Shown piece after piece: positions 9,132-16,704 of a DNA stretch of 64,000 bases. Each line of letters begins with the position of its first letter. Position 1 is the first letter of the stretch. Source of the DNA: CAXXIC01 sp049315325 (lineage in GTDB: Bacteria > Bacteroidota > Bacteroidia > Bacteroidales > UBA7332); contig JBMOKJ010000006.1 in NCBI GenBank assembly GCA_049315325.1, forward strand, positions 62,001 to 126,000, given 5' to 3'. The translations under genes were made by a program, and so were the position numbers. The notes beneath the pieces were generated by a model. That model saw nothing but the letters and a program-made list of their open reading frames with translations, was not told the DNA's origin and made no database searches.

Positions 9132-9806
9132 TTACTCTCCAATCAAGCGCTCCACTTCTGTCCAGTTTACCACGTTCCAAAAGGCTTTGGTGTAAGCCGC
9201 ACGTTTCGATTGATATTTGAGGTAATAGGCATGTTCCCATACGTCAAGAGCCAGAACAGGTATTCCTTTAACTTCGGAAACAGCCATAAAACTGTTGTCT
9301 TGATTGGCAGTAGAGGTGATTTTCAACTTGCCACTAGCATCTTTTAGAAGCCATGCCCACCCCGAGCCGAAGCGCGAAGTTGCAGCCTTTTCAAACTCAG
9401 CTTTGAAATTATCTACGCTCCCGAAGTTGTCAACGAGCTTTTTCTCAAGTTTTGCAGAGATTTTGGTGGAACCTGCAGGAGCCATGATGGTCCAGAAGAA
9501 AGCGTGATTATAAAATCCACCACCATTGTTTCTCACCGATGTTTGCACCTCAGCTGGCAGTTCGCTGATGTTTTTCATCAGGTCGATAATGTCACGTTTG
9601 TACAGTTCTGGGTATTTCTCCAACGATTTATTGAGTTTATCGGTGTATGCCGCATGGTGCGTGTTGAAGTGAATATACATCGTGGTGCTGTCGATGTACG
9701 GTTCTAAGGCACTGTATTTGTAAGGCAGCGGAGTTTGCTTGAACTGAGCAGATGCCGACACTGCTGCAATTATCAGCAGTAATAAGATGCTATTTATTCG
9801 TTTCAT
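9132..9806 (-). CDS. Exported Fe/Mn superoxide dismutase
   Basis: 224 residues. A signal peptide (residues 1-20, ending ASAQ) precedes a complete Fe/Mn-SOD fold. The four metal ligands can be placed at His46 (in HFNTHHAAY), His101 (YNHAFFW), Asp188 and His192 (in DVWEHAYYL, the family signature). It converts superoxide to H2O2 and O2. The leader places it in the periplasm or outside the cell, unlike the usual cytoplasmic enzyme, so it would handle extracellular superoxide. Metal preference (Fe, Mn or cambialistic) cannot be read with certainty. Single-gene unit with its own terminator. Confidence 0.93.
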   Translation of the reverse strand: MKRINSILLLLIIAAVSASAQFKQTPLPYKYSALEPYIDSTTMYIHFNTHHAAYTDKLNKSLEKYPELYKRDIIDLMKNISELPAEVQTSVRNNGGGFYNHAFFWTIMAPAGSTKISAKLEKKLVDNFGSVDNFKAEFEKAATSRFGSGWAWLLKDASGKLKITSTANQDNSFMAVSEVKGIPVLALDVWEHAYYLKYQSKRAAYTKAFWNVVNWTEVERLIGE

Positions 9807-10070
9807 AGGTTTGTAGATGTTTAATTTGTTCTTAACTGTTCATTAAACAAATGGGTTGTCGCTTTGTTTGTTTTGTTTCAAAGAATTAATATTTGATTGG
9901 GAATCTAACCGCAGAGAACGCAACGATTTTCGCAAAGGGCGCAAAGTGAAAGTGTGAACAAGTCAACACAAACAGATATGTGTGCGAAGCAATCGTAAAT
10001 TGTAAATGGTTAAATTGTAAATATGATACGCTAAGCAATACTAAATCGTCAAATAGTAAATCAACTAAAA
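9807..10070. other. Intergenic spacer with GCAAAG-type simple repeat
   Basis: No convincing gene. Around 9910-9950 the text runs through AACCGCAGAGAACGCAA, then CGCAAAGGGCGCAAAG, a low-complexity motif of 7-8 base period that recurs between genes in many Bacteroidetes. A related degenerate copy is at 32373-32402. The rest is A/T-rich. Confidence 0.5.
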
Positions 10071-11183
10071 TCAATACCATTTAAAAGTCTTCAATCCAAT
10101 AATAAAGGTGATAATACCTGTCGTCGAAAGTACAAGTGAGGCTTTCCATACCTCCATCAAACCGGCTCCTTCGTTGAAAACGGCACGCACGCTATCGGCC
10201 AGCATAGTGAGCGGTAAATATTGAATGACTGAGATAGCCCAATCGGGGAAGTTGTGGTAGCTAAAGAAAATTCCCGAAAGCACCATCATCGGCGTTACGA
10301 CGGCATTGATAAGCCCATTGCCAACTTCCGAATTGGAGGTGTGGGACGAGATCCAGACCGCTATTCCTGCGAATGCAATATTGCCTGCCACAAAAAGCAA
10401 CGAAAGTGCTGCCAAATTGCCTTGAATATGAATATCGAAATACCACCATCCGAAGGCGAAAAGCAATACCGATTCGACTAAGTTCATCATAAATCGAGCA
10501 AAAATGAGGGCAATCAACATATTCGATTTACGCATTGGTGTCGCCACCATTCGGCGAAGCAATTTTTTTGATCTGCGTTCAATGAGCGGATAGCTTATTC
10601 CCCACGAAGAGGACATCATAATTCCCATTGCTATAAGACCAGGAACCAAAAAGTCGATGTATCTAGTGCCTGCAACTGTGAGTGGTTTAATCTCCTCTTG
10701 ATGCGAAGTGTAGTATTCGGCACCATTGTAGACAACACCCTTCACCAATTGATAAAGCAATTGAGCTTCGGCATTGGCAGGATCGAATTTAAAGTGTGTC
10801 TCTCCATTTTCTATCTCAATAATGAGGCTAACTGTCCCTTTTTTGAGCAAAACGTGAGCTTCTGCTTCGGTGCATTCGTGAAATGTCAAATTTGCATTGC
10901 CGAGCTTAGCGTTTTGAAGCGGAAGCAGGAAGTCACCTTTTTGTTTGTCGGGATGATGCTCCAGCACTTTGTACAAGGCCGATTTCTGAAAGTCAGAGCT
11001 GTTGTGTTGTACAATGGCGATTTCACTCTTCATATCTTTTTTACTCGAAAAGGCGATGCCCAATCCCCACGTCATAAGTATCGGGAAAACGATTCCCCAA
11101 AACAATACGGCCGGTTCGCGCACAATCTCTTTGATGTGCACTGCGGTTAATCGATAAAGCTGATGGTTTATGAATTTATTCAT
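10071..11183 (-). CDS. ABC-2 type transporter permease
   Basis: 370 residues. One membrane segment near the N-terminus (about 26-46, LFWGIVFPILMTWGLGIAF) is followed by a large extracytoplasmic domain (about 50-170). Five further membrane segments lie in the C-terminal half (from about 185). This is the ABC-2 exporter permease layout (YhgE/NatB/DrrB-like). The RRSKKLLRRMVATPM loop is the typical conserved cytoplasmic coupling segment. It lies downstream of the ATPase gene on the same strand with a 103-base gap, so the two form an exporter. The substrate is unknown; drug, lipid or Na+ export are all seen in the family. Confidence 0.87.
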   Translation of the reverse strand: MNKFINHQLYRLTAVHIKEIVREPAVLFWGIVFPILMTWGLGIAFSSKKDMKSEIAIVQHNSSDFQKSALYKVLEHHPDKQKGDFLLPLQNAKLGNANLTFHECTEAEAHVLLKKGTVSLIIEIENGETHFKFDPANAEAQLLYQLVKGVVYNGAEYYTSHQEEIKPLTVAGTRYIDFLVPGLIAMGIMMSSSWGISYPLIERRSKKLLRRMVATPMRKSNMLIALIFARFMMNLVESVLLFAFGWWYFDIHIQGNLAALSLLFVAGNIAFAGIAVWISSHTSNSEVGNGLINAVVTPMMVLSGIFFSYHNFPDWAISVIQYLPLTMLADSVRAVFNEGAGLMEVWKASLVLSTTGIITFIIGLKTFKWY

Positions 11184-11286
11184 TTGGTTGAATGTGCTAA
11201 TTGTTTAATATGCTAATGTGCCAATTTGTTATTTGTGAGTAAAACTTTACTCCCTGACTTATGACTTTCGACTATTATTTGACTAT

Positions 11287-12018
11287 TTATTCATACAAAT
11301 GCCTTCCGGTCATGTTGATAAACAATTCGTCGAGGTTACGGGCATTGTCGAAGTCGCGAAGCAATTGGTCGAGAGGGCCATCAGCAAGTATTGAGCCGCT
11401 ATCCATCATCACGATGCGGTCGCACAGGAATTCTGCTTCTTCCATATAATGTGTGGTTAGAATAAGAGAGGTGTTCATCTCGTCTTTCAATTGTTTCAGA
11501 ATCATCCATATTTCGCGTCTGGCATGTGGGTCGAGCCCAGTTGTCGGTTCGTCGAGCAGCAATACCGACGGTTTGTTGAGCAGCGAAATTCCTAACGCTA
11601 ATCGTTGACGTTGACCACCCGATAAGGTGTTTACAAAAGCTTTACGCTTCTCTTGGAGGCTTACCAAATCAAGTACCTCATTTACCCTATTGTTGCTTAG
11701 CTTGTAGAAACTGGCAAACAGTTGCGCAGTTTCAAACACTGTTAATCTGTCGATAAAATATGTCTCCTGCAACGACAATCCAATCAACTGATGCAGTTCT
11801 TTCTCATGCTTTCTCCACGTCTTGCCAGCTATCTTGATTTCGCCAGAGTCGGGTTGTTGTAGTCCTTCAATCATCTCCACAAGGGTGGTTTTCCCAGCAC
11901 CATTTGGTCCAAGTAGACCAACGAATTCTCCTGCTTTTATGCCGAGTGATACGCCTTTAACGGCATCCACATCTTTGAAAGATTTCTTTACATCGGTGAC
12001 TTCTACAATATATTTCAT
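11287..12018 (-). CDS. ABC transporter ATP-binding protein
   Basis: 243 residues with all ATPase motifs: Walker A GPNGAGKT (37-44), Q-loop around 84, signature LSGGQ (132-136), Walker B VLLLDE (152-157), D-loop GLD and the switch His190 (TTHYMEEAE). The EEAEFLCD segment is typical of the DrrA/CcmA-type exporter ATPases. It powers export together with the ABC-2 permease encoded next. Confidence 0.92.
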   Translation of the reverse strand: MKYIVEVTDVKKSFKDVDAVKGVSLGIKAGEFVGLLGPNGAGKTTLVEMIEGLQQPDSGEIKIAGKTWRKHEKELHQLIGLSLQETYFIDRLTVFETAQLFASFYKLSNNRVNEVLDLVSLQEKRKAFVNTLSGGQRQRLALGISLLNKPSVLLLDEPTTGLDPHARREIWMILKQLKDEMNTSLILTTHYMEEAEFLCDRIVMMDSGSILADGPLDQLLRDFDNARNLDELFINMTGRHLYE

Positions 12019-12114
12019 TTTTAGTTTTTTTGACTTAATCTGGTTCTTGTATTTACCTATTCTAAAACCAATGAAATTTACTTTTGTTCAAATGTCGATT
12101 GGAGTCAAAACAAA

Positions 12115-12146
12115 AACGCTGCTCCGAAACAAATCGAAACAGCGTT
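12115..12146 (-). terminator. Terminator of the Lys/Cys-rich protein gene
   Basis: On the minus strand AACGCTGTTTCGA pairs with the downstream TTTCGGAGCAGCGTT, a stem of about 12 pairs including G-U pairs, followed by TTTGTTTT. It supports the small gene at 12170-12415 being truly expressed. Confidence 0.75.
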
Positions 12147-12169
12147 GAAACTTATAAGAATAAATCAGG

Positions 12170-12415
12170 TTATTTTTTTTCTGCAGGTTTAGCTGCTTCT
12201 TTCTTAGCGCAGCAAGCTTTTTTCGCTTCTTTTTTGCAGCACTCTTTTTTGCCATCTTTTTCGCAAGCTTTTTTCTCTTCTTTAGTGCACTCTTTCTTTT
12301 CGCCTTTGCAGCACTCTTTTTTAGCTTTTTCTACTGGTTTAGCATCTTGAGCCATAGACATCATTGGAGCAAACATAAACGCAGAAACAATCATCGAAAC
12401 TATTAACTTTTTCAT
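12170..12415 (-). CDS. Small secreted Lys/Cys-rich protein
   Basis: 81 residues. A clear signal peptide (MKKLIVSMIVSAFMFAPMMS, cleavage probably after MAQ or nearby) is followed by a mature part of about 58 residues made almost only of Lys, Glu, Ala and Cys. It has eight cysteines arranged as repeated KKECC, KKEC, KKAC, KKECC and KKACC units. I do not recognise a named family. The pattern suggests exported metal binding, or a helical Lys/Glu-rich chain cross-linked by disulfides; both are inference. A strong terminator follows, and the gene is transcribed away from guaB. Similar low-complexity secreted proteins occur in other Bacteroidetes. Confidence 0.72.
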   Translation of the reverse strand: MKKLIVSMIVSAFMFAPMMSMAQDAKPVEKAKKECCKGEKKECTKEEKKACEKDGKKECCKKEAKKACCAKKEAAKPAEKK

Positions 12416-12583
12416 AATTCAATTAGTTTTAAATTTGTGATATGCGAATATAGAACAACTTTTTTCAATTTGTATCGTCCTTAACAATATTTGCATATTT
12501 GTATCGCAAAATTGGCGAATCTTAGCACTGAAACACTGTTATTTACAGAAATTTTATAATAAGAAAGCGAGTTTTAAAGCAAG

Positions 12584-12619
12584 TTGTCGCCGAAAATTCG
12601 AGAAAAATGCTTAGATTTG
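12584..12619 (+). promoter_or_regulatory. Putative guaB promoter
   Basis: TAGATTTG at 12612-12619 matches the Bacteroidetes -7 consensus TAnnTTTG. TTG at 12584-12586 could be the -33 box, though the 25-base spacing is longer than usual. The guaB ATG follows 29 bases later. Confidence 0.5.
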
Positions 12620-12648
12620 CACGCAATAAATTTAAAACATAATCTTCT

Positions 12649-14127
12649 ATGTCATCATTTGTTGCAGACAAAGTAGTGATGGACGGTCTTACTTTCGACG
12701 ATGTCCTACTTATTCCATCTTACTCAGAAATTCTTCCACGTAATGTTGACTTGTCAACAAAGTTTTCACGCAATATTAGAATGAATATTCCTGTTGTTTC
12801 GGCAGCAATGGATACGGTGACCGAAGCTAAATTGGCTATTGCCATGGCGCGCGAAGGTGGGATTGGTGTGATTCACAAGAATATGACCATTGCCGAGCAA
12901 GCGAAGCAGGTGAAAACGGTGAAACGTGCCGAAAACGGAATGATTTACGACCCCATCACCATTCGTCGTGGTGCTACGGTGGGCGATGCGTTGGCGCTGA
13001 TGGCAGAGTATAAAATCGGTGGTATACCGGTGGTTGACGAACAGCGTCACTTGGTGGGCATTGTCACCAACCGCGATTTGCGCTTCGAACGCAACTTCGC
13101 AAAGTCAATCGACGATGTGATGACCAAAGAAAACCTGGTGACCACAAACCAATCTACCGACCTCGATGCTGCTGCCGAGATTCTCCAAAACTACAAAATA
13201 GAAAAGCTGCCGGTGCTCGACAAAGATGGCAAGCTGATAGGGCTTGTTACCTATAAAGACATCACCAAAGCAAAAGATAAACCAATGGCGTGCAAAGACG
13301 AGAAAGGTCGTCTGCGCGTGGCTGCAGGAGTTGGCGTAACGCCCGACACCATGGATCGTGTAGCTGCATTGGTAGATGCTGGTGTGGATGCAATCGTGAT
13401 TGATACTGCTCACGGAGACTCTAAAGGTGTGGTAGAAATGCTGAAATCTGTAAAAGCGTCTTACCCAACCCTCGACGTGGTGGTAGGTAACATCGCCACA
13501 GGTTCTGCCGCCAAAATGCTTGCTGACGCAGGTGCCGACGCGGTGAAAGTGGGTATTGGTCCGGGTTCTATTTGCACCACGCGCGTGATTGCTGGTGTAG
13601 GCGTTCCACAATTATCTGCCATATACGAAGTGGCAAAAGCACTTGAAGGCACAGGTGTTCCGTTGATTGCTGATGGCGGTATCCGCTACTCGGGCGACAT
13701 CGTGAAAGCATTGGCTGCTGGTGGTAACTCCATTATGGTGGGTGGTCTCATTGCAGGTGTGGAAGAGTCACCGGGCGACACCATCATTTTCAATGGTCGT
13801 AAGTTTAAATCCTACCGTGGAATGGGATCTATTGATGCCATGCAGCAGGGATCGAAAGACCGCTATTTCCAAGATGCAGAAGACGATGTAAAGAAACTCG
13901 TACCCGAAGGTATTGCGGCGCGTGTGCCATTCAAAGGCACTCTTTTTGAAGTAGTTTATCAGTTAGTGGGTGGTCTGCGCGCCGGAATGGGCTATTGCGG
14001 TGCACAAAGCATCGAGAAACTGCATCATGCAAAATTTACGCGCATTACCAATGCAGGAGTTGCCGAAAGCCATCCGCACGATGTGTCGATCACGCACGAA
14101 GCGCCAAACTACAGCCGCGGAGAATAG
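12649..14127 (+). CDS. guaB: IMP dehydrogenase
   Basis: 492 residues. It oxidises IMP to XMP with NAD+, the committed step of guanine nucleotide synthesis, in the cytoplasm. The catalytic TIM barrel is interrupted by a CBS pair (about 98-208). The catalytic loop GIGPGSICTT carries Cys309, the phosphate-binding loop is ADGGIRYSGDIVKAL (341-355), and the flap begins SYRGMGSI (388-395). Full length compared with bacterial enzymes. It stands alone with its own promoter and terminator. The frame is rich in G/C-ending codons compared with its neighbours, as expected for a highly expressed gene. Confidence 0.97.
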   Translation: MSSFVADKVVMDGLTFDDVLLIPSYSEILPRNVDLSTKFSRNIRMNIPVVSAAMDTVTEAKLAIAMAREGGIGVIHKNMTIAEQAKQVKTVKRAENGMIYDPITIRRGATVGDALALMAEYKIGGIPVVDEQRHLVGIVTNRDLRFERNFAKSIDDVMTKENLVTTNQSTDLDAAAEILQNYKIEKLPVLDKDGKLIGLVTYKDITKAKDKPMACKDEKGRLRVAAGVGVTPDTMDRVAALVDAGVDAIVIDTAHGDSKGVVEMLKSVKASYPTLDVVVGNIATGSAAKMLADAGADAVKVGIGPGSICTTRVIAGVGVPQLSAIYEVAKALEGTGVPLIADGGIRYSGDIVKALAAGGNSIMVGGLIAGVEESPGDTIIFNGRKFKSYRGMGSIDAMQQGSKDRYFQDAEDDVKKLVPEGIAARVPFKGTLFEVVYQLVGGLRAGMGYCGAQSIEKLHHAKFTRITNAGVAESHPHDVSITHEAPNYSRGE

Positions 14128-14166
14128 TTCCTCAATTACGAATTGTCAATTACGAATTAAGATAGG

Positions 14167-14196
14167 CAACCCTTCGTCAGTTTTGGCGAGGGGTTG
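14167..14196 (+). terminator. Terminator of guaB
   Basis: CAACCCTTCGTC (14167-14178) pairs with GGCGAGGGGTTG (14185-14196), a 12-bp stem with two G-U pairs, followed by TTCGGTTTT. Confidence 0.7.
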
Positions 14197-14251
14197 TTCG
14201 GTTTTAGGCGGTAGATGTGGTGAAATCAGTTGAACGAAGTGGTTATAAAAA

Positions 14252-14283
14252 AACGAGGAGAATTAATGAAAATCCTCCTCGTT
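14252..14283 (-). terminator. Terminator of the acetyltransferase-like pair
   Basis: AACGAGGAG (14252-14260) pairs with CTCCTCGTT (14275-14283). The minus strand then reads TTTTTTT, so it ends transcription of the two paralogues at 14291-16590. Confidence 0.8.
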
Positions 14284-14290
14284 TGTAACA

Positions 14291-15424
14291 TTAGTTTAGG
14301 TCCTTGATATACGCTCTTCTTCGTTTGTGGTTGACATACTCAAAATAATCCCACTGCGATTGTACTTTTTCGTTCTCGAGCAATTCGGGGTTGCTTTCGG
14401 CGTACTCCACACCAAATTTGTTGAGGTAAGGAATAAAATCGTAGAACATCAAAGCGTTTACTCCTTTGCTTTGGTAATCTTTTCTGACGGCAATCAACAA
14501 CAAATCGATGACCGGATTCTTCATTTTCAACGCTTTCAAAAGGTGGATAAACCCGAATGGAAAGAGATTTCCCTTTGCTTTTTGCAGAGCTTTAGCGAGT
14601 GAAGGTAGCGCAACTCCCATTCCAACTAAATCATCGTTTTCGTCCACCACAAGGGTTAGAAACTCAAGTCTAAGCATCGATATATACATTTTGATGTAGT
14701 AGTCGATTTGCTTGTCCGATAGGGGTGTGAAACCATATAAGTGGCTATAAGAGCTATTGACGAGTTCAAACAGTTTTCGTCCGTAGCCGTCTTTAATCAT
14801 CTTCGATGCGCTGGTGTATTTCAGAATCCGGAGGTTGTATTTTTTCATCACAATTTCCGAAATCCGACGGTGTTTGTCTGGTATTCCATTCGGAATATAG
14901 ATCTTAAACTCCAACCAATCGGCATCTTTCTTGAAACCCAAATTTTCGATGTGAGTCACATAGTAAGGGTGATTGTAGATGGTGGCCATGGTGCCAATCT
15001 GGTCAAATCCTTCGATAAGTAATCCTTCTTGGTCGAGATCGGTGAACCCAAGCGGACCGTGTATGTGGTGCATCCCTTTGGATTTTGTCCACGCCTCTGC
15101 AGCTGCAAATAGCGCTTTTGAAACCTCCGTGTCGTCTATGAAATCTACAAACCCAAAGCGCCCGCTTTTGGTATTCCACACCTCATTGGCGCGGTGATTC
15201 ACCATGGCACAGATTCTCCCAACGGGTTTCTCTCCGTCGAATGCCATAAAGCATTGCGCTTCGCAAAACTCGAATGCAGGATTCTTTTTTGGGTCAAGGG
15301 TGGTGAGATCGTCCATGTAGAGCGGTGGTATTGCGTAAGGAGAATCTTTGTATAAATCGATTCGGAATTTGACGAATTGCTTCATCTCTTTTTTGCCCGA
15401 AATAGGACGAACAGTTATAGCCAT
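14291..15424 (-). CDS. GNAT-like acetyltransferase, paralogue 1
   Basis: 377 residues. It begins AITVRPISGKKEMKQFVKF and contains RICAMVNHRANEVW, HIHGPLGFTDLDQEGLL and a C-terminal GVNALMFYDFIP. This layout is of two degenerate GNAT folds and matches a Bacteroidetes family annotated as N-acetyltransferase or hypothetical. Acceptor and biochemical role are unknown. It lies 26 bases downstream of a close paralogue that shares its length and most of its motifs, so the two arose by tandem duplication and are probably cotranscribed. Confidence 0.65.
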   Translation of the reverse strand: MAITVRPISGKKEMKQFVKFRIDLYKDSPYAIPPLYMDDLTTLDPKKNPAFEFCEAQCFMAFDGEKPVGRICAMVNHRANEVWNTKSGRFGFVDFIDDTEVSKALFAAAEAWTKSKGMHHIHGPLGFTDLDQEGLLIEGFDQIGTMATIYNHPYYVTHIENLGFKKDADWLEFKIYIPNGIPDKHRRISEIVMKKYNLRILKYTSASKMIKDGYGRKLFELVNSSYSHLYGFTPLSDKQIDYYIKMYISMLRLEFLTLVVDENDDLVGMGVALPSLAKALQKAKGNLFPFGFIHLLKALKMKNPVIDLLLIAVRKDYQSKGVNALMFYDFIPYLNKFGVEYAESNPELLENEKVQSQWDYFEYVNHKRRRAYIKDLN

Positions 15425-15450
15425 AGTTGTAATTTTTATACCTCAATCTT

Positions 15451-16590
15451 TTAGTTCAACTCTTTGATGTAAGCGCGACGACGTTTGTGTATTTCGTTTT
15501 CGAAATAGTCCCATTGCGACTGTACTTTAGTGTTTTCTACCAACTCTGGGTGGCATTCGGCGTAGGTGATTCCTGCTTTCAGGAATATTGGTATTAAGTC
15601 GTAAAACAGCAACGCGTTCACTCCTTTGTTTTGATAATCTTTGCGAACGGCAATCAACAACAGATCGACAACCGGGTTTTTCATAAACATCGCTTTCAGA
15701 ATGTGAAAGAACCCGAATGGAAGAAGTTTACCTTGTGCTTTCCGAAGCGCACTCGATAGCGATGGAACTGCAATTCCCATACCTATCATTTCGTCGTTCT
15801 CGTCTATGATGAACGATACATACTCCATTTTCACCATCGTCAAATAGAGCTTGATGTAGTAATCGATTTGTTTCGGAGTCAATGGCGTGAAGCCGTAGAG
15901 GTGACTGTATGAATCATTCAATAAGTCGAATAATTTATGAGCGTAGCCGTCCTTAACCGTTTTGCGTGCACTCTTTAATTTGAGGATACGAAGATTGTAT
16001 TTCTTCATTGCAATCTCCGATATTCGTCTGTGCTTTTCAGGAATATCGGTGGTTCCTTTCGAATAGATTCTATGCTCGACCCATTCGGCATCTTTCACGA
16101 AACCCAATTGCTCGATGTGTTTTGGGTAATAAGGGTAGTTGTAGATAGTAGCCATGGTGCTCATTTGGTCGTATCCTTCCACCAACATTCCTTCTTGATC
16201 GAGATCGGTAAAGCCCAATGGCCCTTGGATGTGTGTCATGTCTTTGCTCTTTGCCCAATCTTGTGCTGCTTGAAGTAGAGCTGAGGAGACCGCAATATCG
16301 TCGATAAAGTCAATAAATCCGAACCGAGCATTTTTTGTTTTCCACACTTCGTTTGCGCGGTGGTTGATGATTGCGCAGATTCGACCAACTGGCTTCTCTC
16401 CATCGAAAGCCATAAAACATTGTGCTTCACTGAAATCGAATGCCGGATTTTTTTTCGAATCAAGCGTCATTAATTCGTCGATGTAAAGCGGTGGTATCGC
16501 GTAGGGCGATTCTTTATAGAGATCAATTCGAAATTTAACGAATTGTTTCATCTCTTTTTTACCCGAAATGGGACGAACAGTAATAGCCAT
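15451..16590 (-). CDS. GNAT-like acetyltransferase, paralogue 2
   Basis: 379 residues from the ATG at 16588-16590, which gives the same N-terminus (AITVRPISGKKEMKQFVKF) as the neighbouring copy; an earlier start would add an unrelated leader. The segments HIQGPLGFTDLDQEGM, YGFTPLTPKQIDYYI and DLLLIAVRKDYQNKGVN match the paralogue nearly residue for residue. The two differ mostly around residues 145-180, the EHRIYSKGTTDIP region, where this copy carries two extra residues. As the first gene of the pair it may be the better expressed copy. Its function is unknown. Confidence 0.65.
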   Translation of the reverse strand: MAITVRPISGKKEMKQFVKFRIDLYKESPYAIPPLYIDELMTLDSKKNPAFDFSEAQCFMAFDGEKPVGRICAIINHRANEVWKTKNARFGFIDFIDDIAVSSALLQAAQDWAKSKDMTHIQGPLGFTDLDQEGMLVEGYDQMSTMATIYNYPYYPKHIEQLGFVKDAEWVEHRIYSKGTTDIPEKHRRISEIAMKKYNLRILKLKSARKTVKDGYAHKLFDLLNDSYSHLYGFTPLTPKQIDYYIKLYLTMVKMEYVSFIIDENDEMIGMGIAVPSLSSALRKAQGKLLPFGFFHILKAMFMKNPVVDLLLIAVRKDYQNKGVNALLFYDLIPIFLKAGITYAECHPELVENTKVQSQWDYFENEIHKRRRAYIKELN

Positions 16591-16654
16591 AAGTGTTAAT
16601 TTTGTTTCACAAAGATATTTCATTTGTGGAACGGTGCAAATTTTTTAACACAAA

Positions 16655-16698
16655 AAACCCATCTTCCTTTACACCGTTGTAAAATGGGAGATGGGTTT
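16655..16698 (-). terminator. Terminator of the TonB-dependent receptor gene
   Basis: AAACCCATCT (16655-16664) pairs with AGATGGGTTT (16689-16698), and the minus strand continues into TTTTGTG. It lies just past the stop at 16705. Confidence 0.65.
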
Positions 16699-16704
16699 AT
16701 CGGT

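Noticed and set aside
9886..10080. Possible 64-residue protein on the minus strand
   Set aside because: It runs through the GCAAAG-type repeat, has no family likeness and no terminator, and overlaps the end of the ABC permease gene.
14128..14290. Remains of a mobile element between guaB and the acetyltransferase pair
   Set aside because: The repeats seen are two ordinary terminator hairpins for the convergent genes.
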